From Alteribacillus iranensis (GTDB lineage Bacteria > Bacillota > Bacilli > Bacillales > Marinococcaceae): a stretch of 64,000 nt of DNA. Below are positions 37,440 through 48,492 of this stretch, in pieces (within the stretch, counting starts at the first letter, position 1; each line of letters begins with the position of its first letter). The DNA lies in NCBI RefSeq assembly GCF_900113025.1, contig NZ_FONT01000001.1, positions 772,441 through 836,440 on the forward strand. Reading direction: 5' to 3'. The notes beneath the pieces are model-generated. The model did no database searches, was not told the origin of the DNA, and worked only from the letters and a program-made list of their open reading frames with translations. A program made the position numbers and the translations under genes.

Positions 37440-37654
37440 TCATTTTGCCTCCTTTATTATCTCATCTCTCTCCGTACCGCAATTGTATTCTACTAGAAAA
37501 GTGAATTGCCCTGACCAACACAACACACACCCACTCCTCGAAAGTTCGTCCTGAGACAACACCGTTCATAACCTCGAATTTAGTCACAGGAGTCCTCTCG
37601 GTTTGGAACGAGACAGTGCCCTTACAGTCTTACACTTCCCTATTTCCCAAGGAA

Positions 37655-37690
37655 AACGCCGTGATGTGTACGGCGTTCTTCAAGGATTTC
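37655..37690 (-). terminator. Hairpin in the pdhB-pdhC spacer
   Basis: GAACGCCGT and ACGGCGTTTT form a stem 3-30 bp after the pdhB stop, extended by imperfect TCCTTGA/TTCCTTGGGA flanks. The T-run is short (TTTT). It may be a partial terminator setting the E1:E2 ratio. The remaining spacer (37440-37654) shows no gene. Confidence 0.55.
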
Positions 37691-37691
37691 A

Positions 37692-38669
37692 TTAAAAGTC
37701 GATAACAGCTTTTGCTTTTTCAATAACATCTTTCGTACCTGGAAGCCATACGTCTTCTGCAGCTGAAAACGGGTAAACAGTATCTGGTGCTGTCACACGC
37801 AATACAGGAGCTTCTAAGTGGAGGATAGCTTCTTCACTAATGTCAGCTGCGACGTTAGCTGCGATTCCTGCTTGTCTTTGTGCTTCCTGTACTACAATAG
37901 CCCGGTTTGTTTTCTTAACAGATTCTATGATGGTCTCCATATCTACAGGGCTAACTGTCCGTAAATCAATTACTTCTGCTTCAATGCCATCTTCTGCTAA
38001 TTCATCTGCTGCTCTTAAAGAAGTGTGAACCATTGCACCATACGTAACAATGGTGACATCTTTTCCTTCTCTTTTTATATCTGCTTTTCCTAATTCAATC
38101 GTATACTCTTCCTCTGGCACTTCTTCACGGAACGAGCGATAAAGCTTCATATGCTCAAGAAATACAACAGGATCGTTATCACGGATAGATGATATCAATA
38201 ACCCTTTTGCATCATAAGGGGTAGATGGGATAACAACTTTCAAACCCGGTGATTGAGCCATTAAACCTTCTAAGTTGTCGGCATGTAGTTCCGGTGTTTT
38301 TACACCGCCTCCAAATGGAGAGCGAACCGTGATAGGAGAGTGATAGTTTCCTCCAGAACGGTAACGCATACGCGCCATTTGACCTGCCACACCGTCCATT
38401 GTTTCAAATACGAATCCAAAGAATTGGATTTCCATAACAGGACGGAATCCTGTTAACCCTAATCCAATAGCCAGCCCACTGATTCCAGATTCTGCAAGCG
38501 GCGTATCAAACACTCTCTCTTCCCCAAATTCTTCCTGCAATCCTTCCGTTGCACGGAACACACCGCCGTTTAAACCAACGTCTTCCCCGAAAACGAGTAC
38601 ATCCTCATCGTTTTTTAGCTCCGTACGCATCGCATCAGTGATTGCTTGAATCATTGTCATTTGCGCCAT
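37692..38669 (-). CDS. pdhB: Pyruvate dehydrogenase E1 component, beta subunit
   Basis: Partner of PdhA in oxidative decarboxylation of pyruvate. At 325 aa it has the family length, with [41 protein letters not shown] and [17 protein letters not shown]. It begins 3 bp after pdhA (GGAGTCGGAGTAAGCT ribosome site), so pdhA and pdhB are coupled. It is clearly paralogous to the E1 beta at the left edge. Confidence 0.97.
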   Translation of the reverse strand: MAQMTMIQAITDAMRTELKNDEDVLVFGEDVGLNGGVFRATEGLQEEFGEERVFDTPLAESGISGLAIGLGLTGFRPVMEIQFFGFVFETMDGVAGQMARMRYRSGGNYHSPITVRSPFGGGVKTPELHADNLEGLMAQSPGLKVVIPSTPYDAKGLLISSIRDNDPVVFLEHMKLYRSFREEVPEEEYTIELGKADIKREGKDVTIVTYGAMVHTSLRAADELAEDGIEAEVIDLRTVSPVDMETIIESVKKTNRAIVVQEAQRQAGIAANVAADISEEAILHLEAPVLRVTAPDTVYPFSAAEDVWLPGTKDVIEKAKAVIDF

Positions 38670-38672
38670 AGC

Positions 38673-39764
<1,092 letters not shown>

Positions 39765-40007
39765 TCACCTCTTCCTTTCTGTACACATAATGTCATCGTC
39801 TATGGATGCAGCCAGTGGTGATTACGTGAATTCATTTCTTGCTTTCTAGGGTAACCATCTCTGTTAAAAACAACACTTTTCTTCATGCTACTACTGATTA
39901 ATTACCCTTCATCACCACTTGATAATCTTTTCTTCTCATTCTTTTTTAGTGCTTACTGTTTCAAATAAATACATAAACTTAGTGTAACAACCTCTTACAA
40001 TAATTAG

Positions 40008-40035
40008 AATATATCATAAGCAAATCCCTCGTCAA
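40008..40035 (-). promoter_or_regulatory. Sigma-A promoter of pdhABCD
   Basis: TTGACG at 40030-40035 and TATATT at 40008-40013 have 16-bp spacing, giving a leader of about 245 nt before pdhA. The leader is AT-rich with no obvious riboswitch. A weak cre-like sequence (TGAAAGCGCCTTCT, 40142-40155, two mismatches) lies about 105 bp further upstream. Confidence 0.65.
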
Positions 40036-40219
40036 CCTTTTAATCTTAACCTTTTTATTATGTCAATTGTTGCAACATAAAATTCACATTTAGAAAACTG
40101 TTATATATCATGAGGTGAATAACGTAAACAGTTAATAGGTATGAAAGCGCCTTCTTCGGCAGTTAACACAATTGCCGGTTCGACTATTCGAAATCGGGCC
40201 ATTTCCTATTTTTTAAATA

Positions 40220-40266
40220 AAAAAGACTGCTCTAAAGAGAACCATCCCCTCTTTAAAACAGTCTAT
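40220..40266 (-). terminator. Terminator of ykyA
   Basis: AGACTGTTTTAAAGAG pairs with CTCTTTAGAGCAGTCT on the minus strand, followed by TTTTTTATTT. Confidence 0.88.
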
Positions 40267-40269
40267 CGA

Positions 40270-40956
40270 TTATTTTTCCTCTTCTTTTGATTCATCCGTT
40301 TCTGGTTTTGCACTCACTTCGAACCCTGCAGCTTCATAAAACAACTTTTTTGCTTCGTTGTACTTTTCTGTATGAGTGTTAAATGTTTTTCTATGTTCCT
40401 GAACTTCAGCATACTTTTCATTCGTCTGATCTATTTGTTTTTGAAGCTCATCTAAGGTTAGATCTTCTTGTGTCAAGCTTTGATATAATTTTATATCTTC
40501 TTCAAGCGCAGACGTGTATGTTTCATACAACGATTGATAAGCGTCGTACCGTTGATTCATTGCTTCACTCACAGCTTCTGCTTCCTTTTTTGCCCCTTCG
40601 ACTTCTGTCATGTTCTCTTCAGCCTTTTGGAACTCCTCATACGCTGCTTCAATACTCTCTTTCTCTTTTTCAGTCAATTGTTTACGTTCCTCAGCATGTG
40701 ACACAGCTTCGTTTGCTAGTTCTTCTAACTGCTCATGATCCTCCAAGTCTAATGAAAGCATTTCTTCGTAAAGCTCTTGTTCTTCTTTTTCATGCTTCAT
40801 AAGAGGTTCTTGTTGTTCTTGAAAGGACGCTTCTTGTGATGCCGCCTCTTCTAATTGATTGTAGGCTTTTTCTTCTGGGCTGCCACAGGCCCCAGTAATT
40901 AATAATAAACCAGCTATTCCTACCGATTGCCATTTTTTCTTGTTTAGTAAAAACAA
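40270..40956 (-). CDS. ykyA: YkyA-like helical lipoprotein
   Basis: The 228-aa precursor has a lipobox (LLITGAC). A long, strongly acidic coiled-coil region dominated by Glu, Lys and Gln follows, matching the YkyA (putative cell-wall binding lipoprotein) family upstream of pdhA. Function unknown. The start is TTG 40956, 6-7 nt after GGGGAGGAG. The GTG at 40977 lies before that ribosome site and is rejected. Confidence 0.88.
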   Translation of the reverse strand: MFLLNKKKWQSVGIAGLLLITGACGSPEEKAYNQLEEAASQEASFQEQQEPLMKHEKEEQELYEEMLSLDLEDHEQLEELANEAVSHAEERKQLTEKEKESIEAAYEEFQKAEENMTEVEGAKKEAEAVSEAMNQRYDAYQSLYETYTSALEEDIKLYQSLTQEDLTLDELQKQIDQTNEKYAEVQEHRKTFNTHTEKYNEAKKLFYEAAGFEVSAKPETDESKEEEK

Positions 40957-41176
40957 AACCGACTCCTCCCCAGTCACTCCGCACCATCTATTGTGAAATT
41001 TTACTAATTATACCTTTTTCATTTTAAAACAACGTATTCGGTAATTCAATTCATACCATAACTGTTTATTTCATTTCTCCTCGTTATTCGCCCAGTCTCT
41101 TCTATTGTTCTTGCATACAAATGTAGGGAAATGCCTGAAGAAGGTGCTTTGTTACTTTTAAAGGAGGTTTTTACGT

Positions 41177-41395
41177 ATGTGGGGCAACAATAACAACAAT
41201 AATTTTGGACCGAACGGTTACGGCGGAGGTCCTGTCGGCGGTTATAGCAAAGGTGATGTCGGTGGTTTCGGCGGAGGCCCTGTTGGAGGATACGGCGGTC
41301 ACCCACGCACAGGTGGTTTTGCTTTGATCGTTGTCTTGTTTATCCTGCTTATTATTGTAGGAGCTTCAAAATTTCACGATAAAGATTGTAAATAA
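41177..41395 (+). CDS. YjcZ-family small sporulation protein
   Basis: The 72-aa protein has a Gly/Asn-rich N-terminus with repeated GGGPVGGY units. A C-terminal hydrophobic helix follows (FALIVVLFILLIIVGA), the hallmark of YjcZ-family proteins, which are expressed late in sporulation in several Bacillaceae. ATG 41177 follows AAAGGAGGTTTTTACGT. It stands alone with its own terminator, divergent from ykyA. Confidence 0.88.
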   Translation: MWGNNNNNNFGPNGYGGGPVGGYSKGDVGGFGGGPVGGYGGHPRTGGFALIVVLFILLIIVGASKFHDKDCK

Positions 41396-41396
41396 T

Positions 41397-41432
41397 AAAA
41401 ACAGCGTCCCTTTTGCGGGGCGCTTTTTTTTT
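41397..41432 (+). terminator. Terminator after the yjcZ-type gene
   Basis: AGCGTCCC and GGGGCGCT form the stem, followed by nine T. Confidence 0.9.
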
Positions 41433-41515
41433 GCGTAATTTTAATTTCTGCTATACTATAATTTTAGATAAAAACACCGTGTTTTTTCAGCGCGACATAT
41501 AGGAGGAAAGAATCG

Positions 41516-42061
41516 ATGATCACTATGAAAGACATTGTCCGGGAAGGGCACCCGGCCTTGCGTAAAATGGCAGAAGAAGTAAGTCTCCCGCCCTCTGAAG
41601 AAGATCGGGAAACAGCCGAAAAAATGCTTGAGTTTCTAAAAAATAGTCAAGATCCAGAGATAGCAGAAAAATATAATTTACGTTCAGGAGTAGGATTAGC
41701 AGCTCCTCAGCTCGGGATAACGAAACGGATATTTGCTATGCATGTAACGGATGATAAAGATAATTTATATAGCTATAGTTTTTTTAACCCACGAATTATC
41801 AGTCATTCTGTTGAGGAAACGCATATTGAAGGAGGAGAAGGCTGTCTTTCAGTGGACCGGGAAGTACCCGGCATTGTACCTCGTTACAAGCGCATAAAAG
41901 TGGAAGGGACAACGTTGGAAAATGAAAAAGTAACGTTGCGATTGCGTGGTTTACCAGCTATTGTCTTCCAACACGAATTGGACCATTTAAACGGCATTAT
42001 GTTTTATGATCGCATTGACGATTATAAAGGCAAGTTTAAGAAAGAACTTCCAAAGCTATAG
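41516..42061 (+). CDS. defB: Peptide deformylase
   Basis: Removes the N-formyl group from nascent proteins. The 181-aa enzyme has all three motifs: [15 protein letters not shown] (metal-binding Cys) and QHELDHLNG (HEXXH). It is a type 2 PDF with the extended insert typical of Gram-positives, corresponding to B. subtilis YkrB (DefB). ATG 41516 follows AGGAGGAAAGAATCG. Confidence 0.96.
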   Translation: MITMKDIVREGHPALRKMAEEVSLPPSEEDRETAEKMLEFLKNSQDPEIAEKYNLRSGVGLAAPQLGITKRIFAMHVTDDKDNLYSYSFFNPRIISHSVEETHIEGGEGCLSVDREVPGIVPRYKRIKVEGTTLENEKVTLRLRGLPAIVFQHELDHLNGIMFYDRIDDYKGKFKKELPKL

Positions 42062-42079
42062 AATAGTACAAGCAATCTA

Positions 42080-42113
42080 AAAAAGATGTCCCCAATTACG
42101 GAGGCATCTTTTT
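42080..42113. terminator. Terminator between defB and ykrA
   Basis: AAAAAAGATGTCC pairs with GGAGGCATCTTTTTT around a 7-8-nt loop and serves convergent genes. Confidence 0.85.
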
Positions 42114-42116
42114 TAA

Positions 42117-42893
42117 TCACAACAGTCCCAGACGTTCTAACCCTGTGCGCACTCCATTTTCATGGACAGGTGCCGTTACCATATCCGCTGTTTTTTTCAC
42201 TTCTTCTAATGCGTTTCCCATTGCTACCCCTATTCCAGCTTCTTGTAACATTTCTATATCATTTAAGGCGTCCCCAAAAGCCACAGTCTCATCCATCGTA
42301 TACCCTAAATGATTCGCGACAGCACGGAGGCCGTTTGCTTTTGACCCTCCAGCAGGAAGTATATCAAGAGATCGGCGATGCCATCTTATGAAATGAAGCG
42401 ATTCAAAAAGTCCTTTATATGTTTTTTCCTCTCGCTCGTCACAAAATAATAATGCTTGATAAATATCATTATTTAAATAAAAATCCTTTTTGACTGGCGG
42501 ATAGGGCATTTTTAAAAAGTGTAAACTTTCTGCTACATGTTCATGTCCTTCTATATCAGCTGCTGCTTGTTGATGATCTAAAAATACCATTGGATGCTGT
42601 TTTTGGTAGGCAGCCTTTTGTAATTCTGAGATTGTTTTACGGTCTAATGGCTGCTTCATTATGACGTCTCCATTCACCACAACATAGGAACCGTTAAAAC
42701 TTACAAAGGTATCAATCTCAAGCTCTCTTCTTAATGATTCAAACATAAACGGTGCTCTCCCTGTTGCTATTGCGACGTAAACCCCTTTTTCTTTCAGCTC
42801 CCGTATTGCCTGTTTCGCAGATGGCGGAAGTGTCATTTCTTCCGTATACAACGTTCCATCAATATCAAAAAATACAATCGATGGTTTCTTCAT
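42117..42893 (-). CDS. ykrA: Cof-type HAD hydrolase (YkrA-like)
   Basis: Probable sugar-phosphate or cofactor phosphatase of the HAD IIB group, 258 aa. Motif I is FFDIDGTLY, motif II AIATGR, motif III a Lys in the SKANGLRAV segment and motif IV AFGDALNDIEML. The start is ATG 42893 after GGGGGATAAC; ATG 42905 has no ribosome site. It matches ykrA by order next to defB and rpoY. Confidence 0.92.
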   Translation of the reverse strand: MKKPSIVFFDIDGTLYTEEMTLPPSAKQAIRELKEKGVYVAIATGRAPFMFESLRRELEIDTFVSFNGSYVVVNGDVIMKQPLDRKTISELQKAAYQKQHPMVFLDHQQAAADIEGHEHVAESLHFLKMPYPPVKKDFYLNNDIYQALLFCDEREEKTYKGLFESLHFIRWHRRSLDILPAGGSKANGLRAVANHLGYTMDETVAFGDALNDIEMLQEAGIGVAMGNALEEVKKTADMVTAPVHENGVRTGLERLGLL

Positions 42894-43066
42894 GTTATCC
42901 CCCATGTCTAATCATTTTTGTTTCTACTGTTATTTTAACATAACTTTGAATTTTATTATTCATTATGCTTTCCAGTAATTACTTGATAGGAACGAATCGA
43001 GAGGAGGCACACTAAAAAAGCGAAGCGTCTATTTGAAGACGTCGTGAATGAGAAAGGAGTTTGGTT

Positions 43067-43144
43067 ATGTCTAGAAAATGGCGAAGACGCCTATTAAGAC
43101 GCTGTCGTGACCTGCTTCCAAGAAACCGGTACTTGCCTGCCTAA
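43067..43144 (+). CDS. Arg-rich 25-aa miniprotein, not previously recognised
   Basis: A short frame encodes a 25-aa peptide beginning MSRKWRRRLLRRCRD, with nine Arg, one Lys and one Cys. A strong ribosome site (AAAGGAG) lies 7 nt before ATG 43067. It is upstream of rpoY and divergent from ykrA. An imperfect direct repeat links its first part to the preceding 45 bp (CGAAGCGTCTATTTGAAGACG versus CGAAGACGCCTATTAAGACG in parts). Such peptides can be nucleic-acid or membrane binding, or a leader peptide sensing arginine; none is shown. No homologue is recalled. Confidence 0.5.
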   Translation: MSRKWRRRLLRRCRDLLPRNRYLPA

Positions 43145-43405
43145 ACAGCTCTCTCCTTCTGTTCTGTTGAAAAAAACTTGTAAATCGATTACAATTTGTT
43201 AATTGAATACTTGCCGGACCCAAATATTTCATTATCTTGTCGTTTCATACTAATTCATCGAATTAATAATAGTAGTAGCTTATAATGAAAAATAAGAAGA
43301 ATCGAATGTAGTGATTGTTGGGATGTGCTGCTTGCGAAAGTAAGCGCCGTCCCTTTCCAATACAGCGATATACAAAGAAGAACAGAAAGAGGAGAGATAA
43401 GAGTT

Positions 43406-43615
43406 ATGATTTACAAAGTTTTTTATCAAGAAAACTTCTCAGAAGTACCTGTAAGAGAAAATACACGCTCTCTATTCGTAGAAGCAGAATCGGAAAGAGA
43501 AGTGCGGCAAAAACTGGCGGACAAAAAATACAACATTGAGTACATTCAACCGGTTTCAGAAGACCTCCTTAAATTCGAACAATCTAAAGAAGATTTTAAA
43601 GTGGAGAATGTATAG
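43406..43615 (+). CDS. rpoY: RNA polymerase epsilon subunit
   Basis: Small auxiliary RNA polymerase subunit of Firmicutes (YkzG), 69 aa. [19 protein letters not shown] and the [12 protein letters not shown] segment match the family. ATG 43406 follows AGGAGAGATAAGAGTT. It is 3 bp before rnjA and certainly co-transcribed with it, as in B. subtilis. Confidence 0.95.
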   Translation: MIYKVFYQENFSEVPVRENTRSLFVEAESEREVRQKLADKKYNIEYIQPVSEDLLKFEQSKEDFKVENV

Positions 43616-43618
43616 GAT

Positions 43619-45286
43619 ATGAAGCAAATAAAAAAGAATCAAGTAGCTGTTTTCGCCCTTGGAGGTTTAGGCGAAATCGGAAAAAATACGTATGCCGTAC
43701 AGTATCAAGATGAGATTATTCTTATTGATGCCGGAATTATGTTCCCAGAAGATGAATTACTTGGAATCGATTATGTCATACCTGATTACACGTACCTTGC
43801 CCGCAACAAAGAGAAGATCAAAGGTTTATTTATTACTCACGGACACGAAGACCACATTGGAGGAGTTCCTTATCTTCTACGTGAAGTGAATGTTCCTATT
43901 TACGGCGGTCCGCTCGCCATCGGTCTCTTAAAGGGGAAATTAGAGGAACATGGTTTACTCCGCCGCGCGAAATTAAATATTATTAAAGAAGAACAAGACA
44001 TCAAATTTAAAAAGACCAAGGTTTCTTTTTTCCGAACAACTCACAGTATTCCTGACTCATTAGGTGTAGTAGTTCACACACCTGAAGGAAACATTGTTCA
44101 CACCGGTGATTTTAAGTTTGATTTTACGCCAGTTGGGGAGCCGGCTAATTTGGCAAAAATGGCCCAGATAGGAGAAGAAGGAGTCCTCTGCTTATTGTCT
44201 GATAGCACAAACAGTGAAATCCCCGGATTTACTATGTCAGAACGGACGGTTGGAAAGAGTATTGATTCTATTTTCCGTCAAGCGGAGGGGCGTTTAATAT
44301 TCGCAACATTTGCTTCGAATATATATCGGCTACAACAAGCCGTGGAGGCAGCTGTTCGGTTTGGCCGCAAAATTGCAGTCTTCGGAAGAAGTATGGAATC
44401 AGCCATTACCATTGGCCAAGAACTTGGGTATATTAAGGCACCTAAAGGTACTTTTGTAGAGCCATCCCAGTTAAACCGGATTCCGGATGATCAAGTAGCC
44501 ATTTTATGTACAGGAAGTCAAGGCGAACCGATGGCAGCATTGTCTCGCATCGCTCACGGAACGCATAGACAAATCCAAATCATCCCTGGAGACACTGTTG
44601 TATTTTCCAGTTCACCAATCCCTGGGAATACACTGTCCGTCAATAAAATTATTAACCAGCTCTTCCGCGTAGGAGCGAATGTTATTCATGGATCCTTAAG
44701 TAATATTCATACTTCCGGCCACGGTGGTCAAGAAGAACAAAAACTAATGCTCCGTTTAATGAAACCAAAATTCTTCATGCCGATTCACGGGGAATACCGA
44801 ATGCTGAAAAAGCATACGAGTCTCGCAAAAGACTGCGGTGTACCAGAAGATCACTCGTTTATTATGGATAATGGAGAAGTGTTGGCTTTATCAAAAAATA
44901 GTGCGGCTATCGCAGGAAAAGTTCCTTCTGGTTCTGTCTATGTAGACGGACATGGCATTGGAGATATTGGAAATATTGTGCTGAGAGACCGGCGCATATT
45001 ATCAGAAGAAGGACTTGTTGTTGTCGTTGTCAGCATTGATATGAAAAATATAAAAGTAGCCGCCGGGCCAGATATCATTTCACGCGGTTTTGTCTATATG
45101 AGAGAATCCAGTGACTTAATTAACGATGCCCAAGCCATGCTTGCTAAGCATTTAGACACGATTATGGAACAGAAAAAAACACAATGGGCAGAAATTAAAA
45201 ACGAAGTAATTGATCAATTGGCTCCTTATTTGTATGAACGTACGAAGCGCCGCCCCATGATCTTACCAATTATTATGGAAGTCTAA
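43619..45286 (+). CDS. rnjA: Ribonuclease J1
   Basis: 5'-3' exo- and endoribonuclease of mRNA decay and rRNA maturation. The 555-aa protein has the beta-lactamase/beta-CASP motif [17 protein letters not shown] and the RNase J region HTSGHGG with GRSMESA. ATG 43619 follows the rpoY stop by 3 bp. In B. subtilis, RNase J1 is bound by GapA under SR1P influence; a likely SR1P gene is at 31311-31424. Confidence 0.97.
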   Translation: MKQIKKNQVAVFALGGLGEIGKNTYAVQYQDEIILIDAGIMFPEDELLGIDYVIPDYTYLARNKEKIKGLFITHGHEDHIGGVPYLLREVNVPIYGGPLAIGLLKGKLEEHGLLRRAKLNIIKEEQDIKFKKTKVSFFRTTHSIPDSLGVVVHTPEGNIVHTGDFKFDFTPVGEPANLAKMAQIGEEGVLCLLSDSTNSEIPGFTMSERTVGKSIDSIFRQAEGRLIFATFASNIYRLQQAVEAAVRFGRKIAVFGRSMESAITIGQELGYIKAPKGTFVEPSQLNRIPDDQVAILCTGSQGEPMAALSRIAHGTHRQIQIIPGDTVVFSSSPIPGNTLSVNKIINQLFRVGANVIHGSLSNIHTSGHGGQEEQKLMLRLMKPKFFMPIHGEYRMLKKHTSLAKDCGVPEDHSFIMDNGEVLALSKNSAAIAGKVPSGSVYVDGHGIGDIGNIVLRDRRILSEEGLVVVVVSIDMKNIKVAAGPDIISRGFVYMRESSDLINDAQAMLAKHLDTIMEQKKTQWAEIKNEVIDQLAPYLYERTKRRPMILPIIMEV

Positions 45287-45298
45287 GAAATATACAAA

Positions 45299-45345
45299 AC
45301 ACACCCTCGTTTTTCAGTAAATAGAAAAACGAGGGTGTTTTATTA
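45299..45345. terminator. Terminator after rnjA
   Basis: ACACCCTCGTTTTTC pairs with GAAAAACGAGGGTGT, followed by TTTATTA. It is shared by convergent genes. Confidence 0.9.
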
Positions 45346-45364
45346 AGGGCTTGTTATTATTTTC

Positions 45365-45868
45365 TTACATAGGTTTATTTACAGAACTTTGATTGCTAGT
45401 AGAGGAAGATGTACTGCTGCCAGAAGTTGCTCCATTGCTTGGACTAGTGCCTCCTGATCCATTTTCATTGTTCACTAACTCTTCTTTTGCTTCTTTTACT
45501 TTCTCCCCTACATCTTGAAGGTCTTGGGTAACTTCTTTCGTGGTAGAAACCACATCTTTGGAATCTTCCTGGACGTCTTTTATTTTGTCAGCCAGTTCTC
45601 CTCCAGTGTTTTTATAAAGGGATTGTAAGTCATTTATTGCTTCTTTCATAATATTACCTGCTTCTTGAATTCTATCCATCAGCTGATCCTTTGACTCTCT
45701 TGGATTCTCTTTCACTTCAGAAGCAAAGCGTGACATCGTTCCAGTTGTTGTCTTCGTCTTATCCATCATCATGGAACGCGTATTTTTGTCTAACAAAGCA
45801 ATTCCAATCCCAATGGCTACACCTGTTAATAACCCTGCTGTTAACTTACTGTTTGTTTCTTGTGTCAT
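45365..45868 (-). CDS. YtxH-domain protein
   Basis: The 167-aa protein has an N-terminal YtxH segment with one hydrophobic helix (LTAGLLTGVAIGIGIALLD) and an acidic helical middle rich in Lys/Glu/Asp. A low-complexity Ser/Gly/Asn tail (about residues 135-167) follows. YtxH-type proteins are linked to general stress in Bacillus; the role here is unknown. ATG 45868 follows AAAGGAGTGAAATTGT. Confidence 0.85.
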   Translation of the reverse strand: MTQETNSKLTAGLLTGVAIGIGIALLDKNTRSMMMDKTKTTTGTMSRFASEVKENPRESKDQLMDRIQEAGNIMKEAINDLQSLYKNTGGELADKIKDVQEDSKDVVSTTKEVTQDLQDVGEKVKEAKEELVNNENGSGGTSPSNGATSGSSTSSSTSNQSSVNKPM

Positions 45869-46017
45869 ACAATTTCACTCCTTTAATAACTTGCGTATCA
45901 AATAACTTCTAGTTACTGTTCTACCACTCTTCGAACCTCTTTAAACCAATAAAAACAGCCGGTAAATTATTCCTTCCCCGGCTGTTATAACGAAATCTCT
46001 TCTTCATTTCGCCATTC

Positions 46018-46686
46018 CTAATCTTCATCATTGATCCAATGATTTTCAACCCTGTTAATATCATCATCGGCTCCCACTACAATTAAAACGTCTCCACTCT
46101 TGATTGTTTCTTCTGGGCGCGGGGAAACGTGTATGTCATCTCCTCTTTTAACAGCAAGAATGTTACAGCCGTATTTAGAACGAAAGTCTAGGTCAATTAA
46201 GCTCTCACCGTCTAATTTATCTCCCGCAGCTAATTCGACAATACTGTATTCATCGGAGAGCTCTAGATAATCTAAAACGTTACGTGAGACTACATTATGT
46301 GCAATTCGAACACCTATATCCCTTTCAGGATGAACGACTTCATCTGCCCCGATTCGCCTCAATACTTTCTCATGATAGTCATTTTGAGCTTTCACCGTAA
46401 TATGTTTGACATTCATTTCATCGAGAATCAATGTTGTCATGATGCTCGCTTGTATGTTGTCACCTATTGCTACGATCACATGGTCAAAGTTTCGAATCCC
46501 TAACCCTTTTAACGCCTTTACATCCGTCGTGTCGGCTATGACAGCTTGGGTAGCAATAGAGGAAAATTCCCTCACTTTTTCTTCATCTTGATCAATCGCT
46601 AGGACTTCCATTCCTTCTGCCGCCAATGATTTACAAATACTGCCGCCGAAACGTCCAAGTCCTATCACTGCAAATTGTTTTTTCAT
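46018..46686 (-). CDS. ktrC: KtrC, regulatory RCK subunit of the K+ uptake system
   Basis: Cytoplasmic nucleotide-gating subunit of Ktr potassium uptake. The 222-aa protein has an RCK_N Rossmann fold (GLGRFGGS, residues 9-16), the segment TVKAQNDYHEKVLRRIGAD and an RCK_C domain. Close agreement with B. subtilis KtrC is seen in NFDHVIVAIGDNIQASI. The ATG at 46686 is chosen, as in KtrC; GGAGG lies 8 nt upstream, and an adjacent ATG at 46689 is possible. RCK_C domains of KtrC bind c-di-AMP in other Firmicutes. No partner channel (KtrD) is in view. Confidence 0.95.
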   Translation of the reverse strand: MKKQFAVIGLGRFGGSICKSLAAEGMEVLAIDQDEEKVREFSSIATQAVIADTTDVKALKGLGIRNFDHVIVAIGDNIQASIMTTLILDEMNVKHITVKAQNDYHEKVLRRIGADEVVHPERDIGVRIAHNVVSRNVLDYLELSDEYSIVELAAGDKLDGESLIDLDFRSKYGCNILAVKRGDDIHVSPRPEETIKSGDVLIVVGADDDINRVENHWINDED

Positions 46687-46960
46687 CATTCTTTCCTCCG
46701 CTGACATGATAACTCTCTCACTATTTTAACAGGTTCTCTTCATAAAATGTGGGATATGTTTATACTTCTCCCTTTCTGTACTTTATACTCTTTAATTGAG
46801 AGTGAGACAGCGTAATTGAAAATGAATAACTCATTAAAACGTTCTGGTAATCGACAAACACACATGGATGTTCCTCACTGAAAAGTACCTCTAAAGTGTG
46901 ATGGCAGGCCCAGTTGGTAAACCCGGTTCCTTCTCCACGAGCTTCCGAACATTGCACGAT

Positions 46961-46998
46961 AAAAAAACTGCCCAGAGTTAGGTTCTGGACAGTTCTTC
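46961..46998 (-). terminator. Terminator of ykuV
   Basis: AACTGTCCAGA pairs with TCTGGGCAGTT on the minus strand, followed by TTTTTTTAT. The region between here and ktrC holds no credible gene. Confidence 0.85.
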
Positions 46999-47000
46999 CT

Positions 47001-47459
47001 TTATTTCTTTTCATTTTTTCCGAGCACACGGTTTACACGTTTCGTTAACATTTTCATGCCACCGCCGCCTGCCTGGAAGTGACGCAGCGTACCATCTTTA
47101 TCAAATACATAATACGCAGGCACATACTCATTTTCAAATGCGTCAGTAAGCTTATGCTCATTATCAACAAAAATCGGTTGAGTGATTTCGTGTTCGTCTG
47201 CTACTTCTTTGATCTGTTCGAGGTCTAAGTCTTTTTCAGAACGCGGCATATGAACAGCCACGACGTTCAGTTCGTCTTTGTAATCGTCCCGAAATTGATT
47301 CACATTTGGCATTGCTTCTTTACACAATCCGCAGCTTACAGACCAGAAGTGAATTAAAGTCGGTTTGTCACCTAATAAATCATCCTTCGTCACTTCTCCA
47401 TTATACCACGTGGTTGCTCCTTCAATCTCCGGCATTTCAGATCTTAGCTTTAAAGCCAT
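47001..47459 (-). CDS. ykuV: Thiol-disulfide oxidoreductase YkuV
   Basis: Thioredoxin-fold (TlpA-like) protein of 152 aa without a signal peptide, so cytoplasmic. Its active site is C43GLC46 in WSVSCGLC. The text GEKPTLIHFWS-like block, VVAVHMPRSEKDLDLEQIKE and YVPAYYVFDKDGTLRHFQ agree with B. subtilis YkuV. The start is ATG 47459 after AAGGAGGCAGTTAAC. It lies downstream of ykuU, likely reducing the peroxiredoxin or other partners; that pairing is inferred. Confidence 0.94.
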   Translation of the reverse strand: MALKLRSEMPEIEGATTWYNGEVTKDDLLGDKPTLIHFWSVSCGLCKEAMPNVNQFRDDYKDELNVVAVHMPRSEKDLDLEQIKEVADEHEITQPIFVDNEHKLTDAFENEYVPAYYVFDKDGTLRHFQAGGGGMKMLTKRVNRVLGKNEKK

Positions 47460-47573
47460 GTTAACTGCCTCCTTTTTCAACATCTCATCGTTATCTGACC
47501 ACATAGGGCAAGAAAGAGGTCTAACATCTCTGCTAGACCTCTCTCTTTCTTATCTCTCCTAATTAGAGAAACA

Positions 47574-48125
47574 TTACACGTTTAGAGTTTCTTGGCCAGG
47601 CTTCCAGTTAGCTGGGCAGAGTCCGCCAGTTTGAAGTGCCTGTAGTACGCGAAGAGTTTCATCTACATCACGACCAATGTTGTTGTGGTTTACAACAGAG
47701 TACATCAATTCACCTTCCGGGCTGATGATGAAGAGTCCGCGAAGAGCAACCCCTTCATCTTCAATAAGAACGCCGTATTCTTCAGCGACTTTATGGTTAG
47801 TGTCTGCTGCAAGAGGATAGTTCAGGTCGCCAAGTCCATTGTCATCACGGGAAGTGTTGATCCATGCTTTGTGAGTATGAATAGTGTCAGTTGAAACACC
47901 GATCACTTCTGCATCAAGATCTTCAAACTCATCATATCGATCACTCAATGCGGTAATTTCAGTAGGGCAGACGAACGTAAAGTCCATTGGATAGAAGAAC
48001 AATACCGTCCACTTGTCCTCTTTCATGTTTTCTTCAAGACTAACTTTACCAAATTCTTTATTTGGCATTACAGCATCCATTTCAAATCGAGGGGCTTGTT
48101 TCGCAACCATACGCTTATCACTCAT
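47574..48125 (-). CDS. ykuU: 2-Cys peroxiredoxin YkuU
   Basis: Reduces hydroperoxides. The 183-aa protein has peroxidatic Cys53 in FTFVCPTE and resolving Cys170 in GGLCPANW, the arrangement of typical 2-Cys (AhpC/Prx1) enzymes. The start is ATG 48125 after AAGGAGTGTTGTTAC. It precedes ykuV, and ykuT is divergent, as in B. subtilis. The AT-rich region from 48126 to 48492 probably carries promoters for both. Confidence 0.95.
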   Translation of the reverse strand: MSDKRMVAKQAPRFEMDAVMPNKEFGKVSLEENMKEDKWTVLFFYPMDFTFVCPTEITALSDRYDEFEDLDAEVIGVSTDTIHTHKAWINTSRDDNGLGDLNYPLAADTNHKVAEEYGVLIEDEGVALRGLFIISPEGELMYSVVNHNNIGRDVDETLRVLQALQTGGLCPANWKPGQETLNV

Positions 48126-48492
48126 GTAACAACACTCCTTTAAGTATTTTTTCATTATTCTTCCATCAATCATTATAATACGAGCCTCAAATTAAAGTCA
48201 ATATTAAATTGTAATAAATTTAATTAAAGGCTGTATTTAAAAATGACCTTTTGATAGTCTACCCATCCACAGAAAATAAAAAACCTTATCGGTATTTATC
48301 CCCGTGAGATGAGAATATTAATGTAATTTCTCAACCTATGTTTAAGATTACCGAATACTTCCGAAAAAGTAAAATATTTTGCTTTCGAGAAGTAGATTAT
48401 TTATCATTCCTCGTGATAAGGTGATATTGTTTCACCTTCTTCCATTTAGGGAACTAATAGACTATATTTACTTTGAAGGAGTGAAAGTTGTT

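Noticed and set aside
37012..37554. 180-aa plus-strand frame opposite pdhC
   Set aside because: Shadow of the highly repetitive pdhC linker and lipoyl region; Ser-rich low-complexity product and no ribosome site.
46760..47029. 89-aa minus-strand frame after ykuV
   Set aside because: Contains the ykuV terminator and overlaps the ykuV end; no ribosome site.
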